64,000 bases of DNA, from the NCBI RefSeq assembly GCF_042852765.1, contig NZ_AP031414.1. One strand, written 5' to 3'. Origin of the DNA: Schaedlerella glycyrrhizinilytica_A. Its GTDB lineage: Bacteria; Bacillota; Clostridia; Lachnospirales; Lachnospiraceae. Shown here one piece after another: positions 8,704 to 16,906 of the stretch. A model generated the notes under the pieces. That model was not told where the DNA came from and made no database searches. It saw nothing but the letters and a program-made list of their open reading frames with translations. Position 1 is the first letter of the stretch; each line of letters opens with the position of its first letter. The translations under genes and the position numbers were made by a program.

Positions 8704-9598
8704 ATTAACAAATGTAACCAAATCTTTTTCTAAACTTTGTGCCGTCGATCAGGTCAGCGCCACGATCCGTGAGGGTCTGATCTTTGGACTTGTAGGCAGC
8801 AACGGCGCCGGAAAAAGTACGCTTCTGCGCCTGATCTCCGGCATTTTGAAAGCGGATTCAGGAACGATCACACTGGATGACGAAGATATTTTTGAACATC
8901 CGTCCGTCAAACAAAAGATCTGCTTTCTGTCGGATTCCATTTTCTTTTTTCCAAATGCGACCGCCGATACAATGTGCCGCTATTACAGAATGGTTTACCC
9001 GGACTTTGACAGCGCCGCATTTTACAGTCTGATGGAGAAATTCGGGATTCCAAAAGATCAGAAACTTGCAACCTTTTCCAAAGGAAAGAAGAAACAGGTT
9101 TCTCTTTTGCTCGGGATCTGCACGAAAACACAGTATCTGCTCTGTGACGAGACATTTGACGGACTGGATCCGGTCATGCGTCAGGCAGTCAAAAGCCTCT
9201 TTGCTTCCGAACTGCTCAACCGGAACTTCACACCGATCATCGCCTCGCACAGTCTGCGCGAATTGGAAGACATCTGCGATCAGATTGGTTTGATCCACAA
9301 CGGTCATCTTCTGTTCACACAGGATCTGGACACGTTAAAATGCAATCTCTGCAAAGTACAATGTGTCATCCCGGATCCGGCAAAAGAGGAACAGCTTCTG
9401 TCCCGGCTTCCGATCCTGCAGTACGAGAAAAGCGGTTCTCTCCTCACGATCACTGCCCGTTGTTTACGGGAGGATATTTTAAGACGTGTCAACGAGACAG
9501 AGCCGTTGTTTGCAGAAATCCTGCCCTTATCTTTGGAAGAAATCTTTATCAGTGAAATGGAGGTAGAAGGCTATGACGTCAAAGATCTCTTATTCTAA
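8696..9598 (+). CDS. ABC transporter ATP-binding protein (YtrB-like)
   Basis: A 300-residue nucleotide-binding subunit with Walker A GSNGAGKST near residue 35. Walker B (LLCDETFDGLDP) has CDE in place of the more common LDE, and a switch His lies in ASHSLRELED. The signature loop region reads FSKGKKKQ rather than LSGGQ, as in several BcrA/YtrB-type ATPases. The start is preceded by GGAGGTGTCCC and overlaps the regulator gene. Together with the next gene it should form an ABC-2 type exporter or drug-sensing transporter at the membrane. Confidence 0.92.
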   Translation: MIELTNVTKSFSKLCAVDQVSATIREGLIFGLVGSNGAGKSTLLRLISGILKADSGTITLDDEDIFEHPSVKQKICFLSDSIFFFPNATADTMCRYYRMVYPDFDSAAFYSLMEKFGIPKDQKLATFSKGKKKQVSLLLGICTKTQYLLCDETFDGLDPVMRQAVKSLFASELLNRNFTPIIASHSLRELEDICDQIGLIHNGHLLFTQDLDTLKCNLCKVQCVIPDPAKEEQLLSRLPILQYEKSGSLLTITARCLREDILRRVNETEPLFAEILPLSLEEIFISEMEVEGYDVKDLLF

Positions 9599-11651
9599 AT
9601 TCATACGGGAAAACATCCGCAGGAGAGGCTGGCTTCTGGCAGTCTCCATGATCCTGATGTTTTCCATGCAGACGCTTTGGACCGCGATGCGGATCGAAAC
9701 GCTTCTTTCCGGTTCCGCTCACTCTCCGAAAGCCGATGTAGCCTCTCTGGAAAATCTGCATTTTGCAGGATTTTTGAACGGGTTGGAAAATCCTCTGTTT
9801 GCAGTTCTTGTGGTCCTGCTCGCTTTATGCTGTGCAGTCAGTGGATTTTCTTATCTTCACAGATCAGAAGAGACTGATTTTTTCCATAGTCTTCCTCTGG
9901 CTCGCAGGCAGCTTTTCCTGATCTCATACACCGGCGGATTGATCTTGTTTCTTGTTCCATATCTGCTTGCCTGCATCGGTACGATCGCAACGGCTTATGC
10001 GATGGGAATCGGAAGCTGCATTTCCATCGCGGACTGCCTGTTGTCGATGCTTGGATGTATCCTTGGATTTTTGATCCTATACCAGGCCGCCATCGTTGCA
10101 ATGATGCTGACAGGCAAACTGATCTCCGGCATACTTGCCGCAATCGTATTATACGTTTATACCGAAATGATCGCCTCGCTGTCCAATGCGCTCCCATCGC
10201 ATTTTTTTGACACCTACCATGCGTCTGCCGCCGGAAGCGCCGACCTGATCAGGAATTTTTTATCTCCGATCGGATTGTATTCCCATCTGTATGCACAAAC
10301 CGGATGGTTTGAGGGCACAGACCGGATTTCCCTGTTGCTCTCCGCTCTTTTTGCAGCGGCAGTCTGGATCGTCCTTACATGGGTTGCCGCATACTTCCTG
10401 TACCAAAAGCGTGGATCGGAAACTGCGGGAACTGCGCTTTCTTATCCGTTTTTCGCCGGATGGATCAAGTTTTTTGCCGCAGTGCCTGCCTCTTTGACCC
10501 TTGGACTTTTTGTCGCTTCCTTTTATGGAAACAATTCCGATACATGGGTAATTTTGATCAGCCTGCTATCGGTTGTCCTCCTGTGTGGGATCACGGAATT
10601 TATTTATCACACAGATTTAAAACAGGTCACACACGGAAAAGTATCTTCCTTTCTGTCGATCGTAACTGTTGCCGGAATCCTCGTCATCCTGCATTTTGAC
10701 CTTTTCGGCTACAACACATGGCTTCCAAAAGAAAGCGAATTAAAAAGCATTGCCTTTACCGCAGACAGTTTTTCCAACTACTTTACCTATTATAATGATG
10801 GAAACGGAACGAAATCTTATGGGCTTCTGGATGAAAAAGAACTCCAAGTGACAGCCCCTGATCCGCTTCTTGCACTTGCCAAAGATGGGGTGCAGAATTA
10901 TAAAAACGGGATCAAAACAGAAGACATTTACGAGGAATATGCAGACGACTATATGCAGATCAGCATCCGTTTTACGCCAAAATATGGAATGCCTGTTTAC
11001 CGGGATTACGCGGTCTCCAAAAACGCCGTACTGGATTCCCTGGAGACACTCTGCAAAAATGAAACTTATCGAAAAAATTTGTTTCCTGTTTTCCAACTGG
11101 ACACGGATAAAGTCTCCGAGGTCAAACTGACGGATATTTATCAGGTACCTCAGACACTTTCTCTTTCTTCCGAACAAAAAACGGAACTGTTTCACGCTTA
11201 TGAACAGGATATCCTGAAAACCGACATCCGGATTTTGCAGACAGAATATCCGATCGCCGAGCTGACCGCTGAATTTCCCACAAACTACCATGCCGGCAAT
11301 GATCTGATTTCAGAAGATTCCATAGAAAGCGTGACTTACCTTGCCCCGATGTCCCAAATGTATATTTACGAAAATTTCACGAACACTTTGGATCTTTTAA
11401 GCGAATACGGATATACGATCCGACGGGAAATTGCACTTTCCGATGTGCAGCATATGGATCTGGAATCCAATCTGGATGAATCAGAGCCTACAACACTGCA
11501 GGCAATCACAGACCCGGAAGAAATGCAGGATCTGCTGGATCAGCTGCATTATCCGTGTCCGGGGATCCTCGGCGGAAAAGATTTGCCCCGGCAATATATA
11601 GGGCTTTCCCATACGGCTTATCCTTATCCGATCTACTATCCATTGGTATGA
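9573..11651 (+). CDS. Large ABC transporter permease with C-terminal extracytoplasmic domain
   Basis: A 692-residue membrane protein. Hydrophobic segments are concentrated in residues 15 to about 380 (TM near the N-terminus, then clusters around 70-200 and 250-375). The C-terminal ~300 residues are hydrophilic, consistent with a domain outside the membrane. It overlaps the ATPase gene by 26 bases, with GGAGGT ahead of the ATG. It is the probable membrane partner of that ATPase under the YtrA-type regulator. The substrate is unknown; export of, or resistance to, cell-envelope antibiotics is the usual inference for such operons. Confidence 0.88.
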   Translation: MTSKISYSKFIRENIRRRGWLLAVSMILMFSMQTLWTAMRIETLLSGSAHSPKADVASLENLHFAGFLNGLENPLFAVLVVLLALCCAVSGFSYLHRSEETDFFHSLPLARRQLFLISYTGGLILFLVPYLLACIGTIATAYAMGIGSCISIADCLLSMLGCILGFLILYQAAIVAMMLTGKLISGILAAIVLYVYTEMIASLSNALPSHFFDTYHASAAGSADLIRNFLSPIGLYSHLYAQTGWFEGTDRISLLLSALFAAAVWIVLTWVAAYFLYQKRGSETAGTALSYPFFAGWIKFFAAVPASLTLGLFVASFYGNNSDTWVILISLLSVVLLCGITEFIYHTDLKQVTHGKVSSFLSIVTVAGILVILHFDLFGYNTWLPKESELKSIAFTADSFSNYFTYYNDGNGTKSYGLLDEKELQVTAPDPLLALAKDGVQNYKNGIKTEDIYEEYADDYMQISIRFTPKYGMPVYRDYAVSKNAVLDSLETLCKNETYRKNLFPVFQLDTDKVSEVKLTDIYQVPQTLSLSSEQKTELFHAYEQDILKTDIRILQTEYPIAELTAEFPTNYHAGNDLISEDSIESVTYLAPMSQMYIYENFTNTLDLLSEYGYTIRREIALSDVQHMDLESNLDESEPTTLQAITDPEEMQDLLDQLHYPCPGILGGKDLPRQYIGLSHTAYPYPIYYPLV

Positions 11652-11709
11652 TAAATAAGAACTTCATCCGGCAGGATTCTCCGACCACGATGGAACCATA
11701 AAAGGCTCT

Positions 11710-11773
11710 AATGAGAGAACCACCCGCAGGATCCGGTATTTTCATCCGGTTCTCTGCGGGTGGTTCTCTCATT
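11710..11773. terminator. Strong bidirectional terminator
   Basis: A perfect 20-base inverted repeat (11710-11729 with 11754-11773) and a 24-base loop lie between the ends of the permease gene (plus) and the phospholipase D gene (minus). The minus-strand stop codon is in the stem. A short T-tract follows on the minus side (CCTTTTATGG). Confidence 0.85.
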
Positions 11774-13199
11774 ATAAAAATCTTCTCAGCGGAATCGTCA
11801 CAACCCGGAGTACACCATAAAATACTTTTTTTCCGGTGCTGAGTTCTTTTGCTTCATAATTTTCTCCGTAAGAGTACGTTCCGTCTTCTTCTACTGTTTT
11901 ACTGTATGTCTTATCCCGTTCGGCTTCTTCCCGAATCACGGCGTTGAGTTCTTTCGAATCCACCGCCAACATCAGTTCCGTATCCTGATAAGTGCTCCGC
12001 ATATCCATATTGTAAGAGCCGACGATACTCATCCGGTCATCGATCAGAACCGCCTTTGTATGACAGGAATGCTTTCCCATAAACTCATACACTTTCACGC
12101 CTGTCGCATGGATCTTCTCTTTCTGGTTCAGATAATCCGTACATCCCCATGGGTTCGCGCCGCTTGCCACGTCATTTGTGATGATCTCCACCGAAACGTC
12201 CGAATCCCGGAGATTTTCCAGATCCTGATACATTTCTTTTCCGCAGATGATATACGGCGTGTAGACCGTCACCTGCTTTCCATCCTGCATCAACTGATTG
12301 AGCGAATACCACATCCACGGTTCCTTATTCGCCGCTTCCGCCGGATTATATAGCAAGGATACTTGATTTGTCTCCATCGTGTAAGCATTCCAGTCCCATT
12401 CCCGGTAAGCTTCTGGATAGAGTTCCATCAACTGTTCCCGGCGTTTTTTTAATTTTTCCGCACAGTCTTTTACTTCTTTCGTACGGTCTTTGCAAAGATA
12501 TTCTTTACTTTCCGGGCGATTCCACACCGTATCAAAATAAGACAGCAGCTGATTCACGGAGGAATCCCCGTCCACATCCGGCTCATATATCAACAGTTCC
12601 CTGTCAATATTTTTGGATGAAGAATAATCTCCCAGGAACAGGTTCACCGTATTTCTTCCTCCGAGCAGATAAATCTTCCGGTCACAGATCACATATTTAT
12701 CATGCATCCTTGCCTGCAATGTCCACGGCTTCAGCAGATTCACCAGATTGTAGATCCGCATCTCCACATTTTCATGGGCTGTCAACGCCTGAAACCATTC
12801 ATTTCCGCGCATATCCAGAAAGCCGCTGCATCCGTCCACGATCACTTTCACGGAAACGCCGCGGTCGGCTGCGCAAAGAAGCGCCGACATCATATCTTTT
12901 CCGGCTTTATCCGCATTAAAGTCAAATGTGGACACAATAATTTCGTCCTCCGCTTCCTCGATCATACGCAGACGGCAAAGCAGTGCATCGGTATTATCAT
13001 TGATATATGCCACCCGCTCCGTTCCTGTCTGCTCCTGATAAAACGTCCGTGTCTGAAAATGCTTTTGAAAGGTTTCCGATACTTTTTTATGCGGAATATA
13101 CGGAACGACAAGCGCCGCGATATAAAGAAGCAGGATCACAAGCAGTATTCTTTTTACCGGCAGCTTCCGCACCGACGAGAGAATCGTTTTCCAGTTCAT
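11772..13199 (-). CDS. Membrane-anchored phospholipase D family protein
   Basis: 475 residues with an N-terminal transmembrane segment (about 17-36) and two HKD motifs: HDKYVICD starting at residue 166 and HTKAVLIDD starting at residue 380, each followed by a GG/GS-x-N segment. The duplicated HKD fold is shared by cardiolipin synthases and related phosphatidyltransferases. The single N-terminal anchor and 475 residues fit a cardiolipin-synthase-like protein facing the cell exterior. Substrate unproven. The start overlaps the end of the precorrin-2 dehydrogenase gene by four bases with GGGAGGAAAC ahead, so it is translated with a B12/siroheme gene, an unexpected pairing. Confidence 0.85.
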   Translation of the reverse strand: MNWKTILSSVRKLPVKRILLVILLLYIAALVVPYIPHKKVSETFQKHFQTRTFYQEQTGTERVAYINDNTDALLCRLRMIEEAEDEIIVSTFDFNADKAGKDMMSALLCAADRGVSVKVIVDGCSGFLDMRGNEWFQALTAHENVEMRIYNLVNLLKPWTLQARMHDKYVICDRKIYLLGGRNTVNLFLGDYSSSKNIDRELLIYEPDVDGDSSVNQLLSYFDTVWNRPESKEYLCKDRTKEVKDCAEKLKKRREQLMELYPEAYREWDWNAYTMETNQVSLLYNPAEAANKEPWMWYSLNQLMQDGKQVTVYTPYIICGKEMYQDLENLRDSDVSVEIITNDVASGANPWGCTDYLNQKEKIHATGVKVYEFMGKHSCHTKAVLIDDRMSIVGSYNMDMRSTYQDTELMLAVDSKELNAVIREEAERDKTYSKTVEEDGTYSYGENYEAKELSTGKKVFYGVLRVVTIPLRRFL

Positions 13200-13678
13200 A
13201 ATGTTTCCTCCCTGAATAATTGTTCTATTCTCCCCCTCACTCTGCGCGTCCTGCCCGGATCTGCGCCGCCGGAATTGATTCCGACCACAAGTTCTTCCTC
13301 CTGTACGACCGCCGGAAAATAAAAGTCACATGCATCTTTATCATCCGCTGTATTCACAAGGATGCGTCGCTGTTCTGCTTCTCCCCGTCTGGCACAGTCT
13401 TGTACGATCGTCTGATTGACTTCTTTTTTGTCCGTTGCAGCAAATACAAGATCCATCTGTTCCAGATCTTTCTCTTCATACATTTTTCGATGAAGAATCA
13501 GTTTGCCCGCATCTGCCAGCTTCTGCAGTTCTTCCGTCACCTCCGGCGCAATGACCGTCACGTCCGTCTGAAACTTCAATAACGTCTTCACCCGTCTCTC
13601 AGCGATCTTCCCGCCTCCTGCCACGAGGATTCTAAACCGGGATATATCCACAAACATCGGAAAATATGAATTTTTCAT
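13196..13678 (-). CDS. Precorrin-2 dehydrogenase (siroheme synthase N-terminal type)
   Basis: 160 residues with an N-terminal Rossmann fold (FRILVAGGGKIAERR), then VFAATDKKEVNQ and VNTADDKDACDFYFPA, the hallmarks of the NAD-dependent dehydrogenase domain of CysG/Met8p/SirC. It oxidises precorrin-2 to sirohydrochlorin, which CbiK can load with cobalt. It is shorter than Met8p-type proteins and seems to lack most of the C-terminal helical domain. The start at 13678 follows GGAGGC and lies five bases after the cbiC stop; a longer frame to 13777 overlaps cbiC and is unlikely. Confidence 0.9.
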   Translation of the reverse strand: MKNSYFPMFVDISRFRILVAGGGKIAERRVKTLLKFQTDVTVIAPEVTEELQKLADAGKLILHRKMYEEKDLEQMDLVFAATDKKEVNQTIVQDCARRGEAEQRRILVNTADDKDACDFYFPAVVQEEELVVGINSGGADPGRTRRVRGRIEQLFREETL

Positions 13679-13682
13679 TTTC

Positions 13683-14381
13683 TCATGCCTCCAGCATATA
13701 GAGCAATGCGTTGCAGATACATGCCGCAATATTGCTTCCGCCTTTCCGTCCCCGCGCCACAATATACGGCGTCTCATCCAATGTTAAGATCAATTCTTTC
13801 GACGGCACTACATTGACAAATCCGACCGGAACTCCGATCACAAGCTCCGGACAAACCCGCCCCTGCCGGATCAGCTCGTAAAGACGGATCAGCGCTGTCG
13901 GCGCATTCCCGATCGCAAAGATCAGAGGTTCCTGAAGCGCCGCCGCTTTCTCCATGCTTGCCACCGCCCGTGTCGTCTGATGCTCCTTTGCCCAGACCGC
14001 AACGTCCTCATCCGACATAAAGCAGTGGACTTTTCCTCCGTACTGCGCCAGCTTCTTTTTGTTGATGCCGGATTTTCCCATCTGCGTGTCCGTCACGATC
14101 GACGCGCCGTTTCGAATCGCCGAGAGCGCTTTTTCCACTGCATGCTCCGAAAACACAAGATTTTTCGCATAATCAAAATCTGCGCTCGTATGGATACATC
14201 GCTTCACGATCGGCTCGGTACCCGGAATCAATTTTATTTCTCCCAACTCTTCCGTGATGATCTCGAAACTTCTTTTTTCAATCTCCGCCGGAAGCACCTG
14301 CTCGATCTCTGCCTGAATCTCTCCTGTCATCTCTTCCCTTGCTTCTGTTACTTCCAAGTTGATCTTTTCACGTTCTGCCAT
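13683..14381 (-). CDS. cbiC: Cobalt-precorrin-8 methylmutase
   Basis: Moves the C-11 methyl group of (cobalt-)precorrin-8 to C-12, giving cobyrinate. The family motif RCIHTSADFDYAKNL (catalytic His) is near residue 63, followed by TDTQMGKSGI and GVPVGFVNVVPSKE. About 232 residues; the N-terminal ~30 residues are extra and acidic. Start choice between 14390 and 14381 is open. The gene is separated from the main B12 operon but completes it, and has its own promoter inside the 3' end of the mutS2-like gene. Confidence 0.93.
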   Translation of the reverse strand: MAEREKINLEVTEAREEMTGEIQAEIEQVLPAEIEKRSFEIITEELGEIKLIPGTEPIVKRCIHTSADFDYAKNLVFSEHAVEKALSAIRNGASIVTDTQMGKSGINKKKLAQYGGKVHCFMSDEDVAVWAKEHQTTRAVASMEKAAALQEPLIFAIGNAPTALIRLYELIRQGRVCPELVIGVPVGFVNVVPSKELILTLDETPYIVARGRKGGSNIAACICNALLYMLEA

Positions 14382-14423
14382 ACTTTTCATCTACTTTCTT
14401 TTTTACAATTAACAATTGTCCCC

Positions 14424-14432
14424 ATTATAGCA
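14424..14432 (-). promoter_or_regulatory. Extended -10 promoter of the cbiC operon
   Basis: On the minus strand TGCTATAAT is a perfect extended -10 element, placed about 42 bases before cbiC and overlapping the stop codon of the upstream gene. No good -35 is seen. Confidence 0.6.
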
Positions 14433-16332
14433 CAATGCGGATTTCACCGTCCACACATTTTCCACGATCCATCTGATGACGAAGTTTCCGGTTCTCCACC
14501 GTATCAAATACAATAGAAAAATCATAGTCTTCCGGATAGAGCTGAGCGGCTGCCACCTGCAGCTTCACCCGCTTCTGATTGATCCAGATCTTCTTTTGCG
14601 GCATCTGCACACGGAGCACTCCTTTTTCATTCGCCGTCTGGCAGACGATCCCGATTTTTTTATCCGGATAGATCATCACGCTGTCTCCGATCTGAAACGC
14701 ATAGCTTTTGCTTTCCTGTGCTGTCTTTGTCTTTCGTTTCTGCACTTTCGCCGCATGGGTCTTTTTCAACGTTTCTTCATTACAAAGCTGCTTTAACTCC
14801 TCCGGAAGTGTTCCGTTATACGCTGCTTTTGCAGCGGTTTCCAGCATCGTTTTCGGCATTCCCATCCGTCCTGCAATATAGAACGCACAGCTCTCCCCGG
14901 CTTCTCCGATCACCAGTTGATACAATGGTTTCAGGCTTTCTTTATCGAATGTCATCCGCGCATTGACGATCCCGTCGGTATGTTCCGCATATTGTTTTAC
15001 TTCCGGGTAATGGGTCGTCACCAGAAACAGCGCGCCGCTCTTTTTCAACTCTTCCAGTATCGCGATCGCGATTCCCATTCCCTCCGTCGGATCTGTTCCC
15101 GATCCCAATTCATCCATGATCACAAGACTTTCTCCGTTGATCCTGCGCAGGATATCCAATACGTTTGCGATGTGTGCGGAAAATGTAGACAGATTCTCGG
15201 ATAAGTTCTGTCCATCCCCAATATCACAAAGGAAACTGCTGTTCATACAGATCATGGCCCGACGGCACGTCACATGAAGTCCGCACTGCGCCATCATACA
15301 ATTGAGCGCAACCGTTTTGATCGCCACGGTTTTCCCTCCGGTATTGGGACCGGTGATCACAACACCGCGAGTCCCCTCTCCCATCGAAAACTGAAGCGGC
15401 ACACAGCTTTTTCGCTCCATCAGCGGATGTCTTCCGTCCTCCAATACGATTTTCCGCTCCGTATTGATCTTCGGCTCCGCCGCGTCCCATTCCAGACTCA
15501 GTTTCCCTTTTGAAAAAATAAAATCCAGTTTCTCGATCATCCGGATATTCTGTTCGATGACCTCTGCATTGTCATGGATATATGCCGTCAATTCATATAA
15601 GATCCGTCTCTCTTCATTTTCTTCCCGGATCTTAAGAAGCTGGATTTCCTCATAATGTCTGGAAACCGCCGCCGGTTCCATGAACACGGTATTTCCTGTC
15701 GAAGACTGGTCGATCACGATCCCTGCCACTTTATTCTTATATTCTTTTTTTACCGGAATACAGAGATGTCCGTTCCTGATCGTACTGAAGCTGTCTGCCA
15801 TGTAGGACTTTCCCGCCCGTATCGCCCGGTCTGCCTTTTGCCGCATGGAATCCTCTTCCTTTTCAATCTGATTTCGGCACGTTTTTAGTAATTTGGACGC
15901 CTGATCATCCACTCTTCCACTGCGGATCTGCATCCGGATCCTGTCCCGGATTTCTGTCAGCGGATCCAGGTTTTCCTCATAATATGCCAGGGAAATCTCA
16001 TAAGTTTTTCCCTGTTCCAGATATTTTTTTAATCTTGACACCGCAGTCAGCGCCATCTCCACACCCTCCAGCTGCTCTGCACTCAGACAGCCTCCTTTTT
16101 CGGCGATCATCACCCATTCTTTTAACCCCTGAAGCGAATCCAAAGGCGGAAATCCATTCTTTTCCATCAAAATTTTTGACTCCGACGTTTCACGTATTGC
16201 CGCTGATAATTCATTCTCCGAGAGGATCGGTCTCATTTCCACTATTTTATTCTTTGCATATTCCGTAAGGGCCAGTTCTTTCCAAACTGCTTTTACTTTG
16301 TCAAATTCTAACTGTTTTTCTGTATTGTTCAT
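14425..16332 (-). CDS. MutS2-like ATPase lacking the Smr nuclease domain
   Basis: 635 residues. An N-terminal helical clamp-like region runs to about 300. The MutS-type ATPase has Walker A GPNTGGKT at 328-335, Walker B LVIMDELGSGTDPTEG from 403 and a TTHY switch. A KOW-like strand segment follows (about 560-610). Full MutS2 is near 780 residues and ends in an Smr domain; this protein stops before it. MutS2 family members act on branched DNA and, in Bacillus, on collided ribosomes. Which role applies here is unknown. AAGGAG precedes the ATG by seven bases. The leader carries a promoter, a terminator-like hairpin and structured RNA. Confidence 0.88.
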   Translation of the reverse strand: MNNTEKQLEFDKVKAVWKELALTEYAKNKIVEMRPILSENELSAAIRETSESKILMEKNGFPPLDSLQGLKEWVMIAEKGGCLSAEQLEGVEMALTAVSRLKKYLEQGKTYEISLAYYEENLDPLTEIRDRIRMQIRSGRVDDQASKLLKTCRNQIEKEEDSMRQKADRAIRAGKSYMADSFSTIRNGHLCIPVKKEYKNKVAGIVIDQSSTGNTVFMEPAAVSRHYEEIQLLKIREENEERRILYELTAYIHDNAEVIEQNIRMIEKLDFIFSKGKLSLEWDAAEPKINTERKIVLEDGRHPLMERKSCVPLQFSMGEGTRGVVITGPNTGGKTVAIKTVALNCMMAQCGLHVTCRRAMICMNSSFLCDIGDGQNLSENLSTFSAHIANVLDILRRINGESLVIMDELGSGTDPTEGMGIAIAILEELKKSGALFLVTTHYPEVKQYAEHTDGIVNARMTFDKESLKPLYQLVIGEAGESCAFYIAGRMGMPKTMLETAAKAAYNGTLPEELKQLCNEETLKKTHAAKVQKRKTKTAQESKSYAFQIGDSVMIYPDKKIGIVCQTANEKGVLRVQMPQKKIWINQKRVKLQVAAAQLYPEDYDFSIVFDTVENRKLRHQMDRGKCVDGEIRIVL

Positions 16333-16458
16333 TTCGAAACTCCTTGTCTGCTTTTTGTTTTTCTTTTTTATTCACTTTTTACTGTTTCTGTCCGCTTTTT
16401 CATCTGCTTCAAAAAAGGAATCTCCCTGCAGAACAATACCGTTCTTGCACACAAATCA

Positions 16459-16529
16459 CCGGAAGTGCCAAAAGGCACATTCCGGGATTGTAAGCAGTCG
16501 CCAAGGTCTCGGGCAAGCCCGGACTTTGG
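16459..16529 (-). other. Two stable hairpins in the mutS2-like leader
   Basis: 16459-16485 folds into an 11-bp stem with one bulged base (CCGGAA plus GTGCC arms, AAAA loop as read on the plus strand). 16501-16529 folds into a 13-bp stem around CGGGC-AA-GCCCG. Both lie between the putative terminator and the mutS2-like start. No known RNA family was recognised. Confidence 0.5.
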
Positions 16530-16542
16530 CTCTTCGCCTATA

Positions 16543-16575
16543 CAAAAAGAGAGTACATCCCTATGACATACTCTC
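16543..16575 (-). terminator. Terminator/attenuator ahead of the mutS2-like gene
   Basis: On the minus strand GAGAGTA (16569-16575) pairs with TACTCTC (16549-16555) across a 13-base loop. It is followed directly by TTTTT. It ends a transcript of about 270 nt from the promoter at 16823-16852, roughly 215 bases before the mutS2-like start. Confidence 0.65.
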
Positions 16576-16816
16576 CTTATCTCACACGCATAAAAGGCGG
16601 ACGCATTCTTTTCACGAACACATCTGATGAGAACCGTGTATGTCACCAGCCTGACAGAAACAACGAATGGGATCGTGATAGAAAAAGGTATCACGAACAA
16701 AGCACCTTTTATGTGCCTTTCCCCTTACTTTTCTTTGTTGTTATCTACCTGCCACGCTGGACATCCACACACCTGCCTTTTATATTCTCTGATTCTTACT
16801 TACCGTCTTTTCGACC
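16549..16816 (-). ncRNA. Candidate structured leader RNA
   Basis: The region from the predicted start near 16816 to the terminator at 16549 has no convincing protein gene. Several self-complementary elements are visible: GTGATA/TATCAC (16675-16694), GCAC/GTGC arms near 16701-16717, and a long-range 9-base match ATAAAAGGC with GCCTTTTAT joining the two ends. A nine-codon frame MRPPFMRVR (16577-16606) lies just before the terminator, without a clear ribosome binding site. It may be a regulatory leader or an independent small RNA; no family was recognised. Confidence 0.4.
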
Positions 16817-16822
16817 TCGCCC

Positions 16823-16852
16823 ATTATAACCTGAAATTTTCCGAAAAGTCAA
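16823..16852 (-). promoter_or_regulatory. Promoter of the mutS2-like leader RNA
   Basis: TTGACT (16847-16852) and TATAAT (16823-16828) on the minus strand are 18 bases apart, downstream of the pgi stop codon. Confidence 0.7.
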
Positions 16853-16906
16853 GCTTAAAATATGAAGCAACTCCCGAAAGCAGCTCCCGAATGAAAGATT
16901 CAGCCG

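Noticed and set aside
11506..11772. Minus-strand frame of 88 codons at the permease 3' end
   Set aside because: It passes through the perfect 20-bp terminator stem and overlaps the permease end; no start signals.
16368..16700. Minus-strand frame of 110 codons in the mutS2-like leader
   Set aside because: It would start at TTG without a ribosome binding site and run through the terminator and both hairpins; the sequence is not protein-like.
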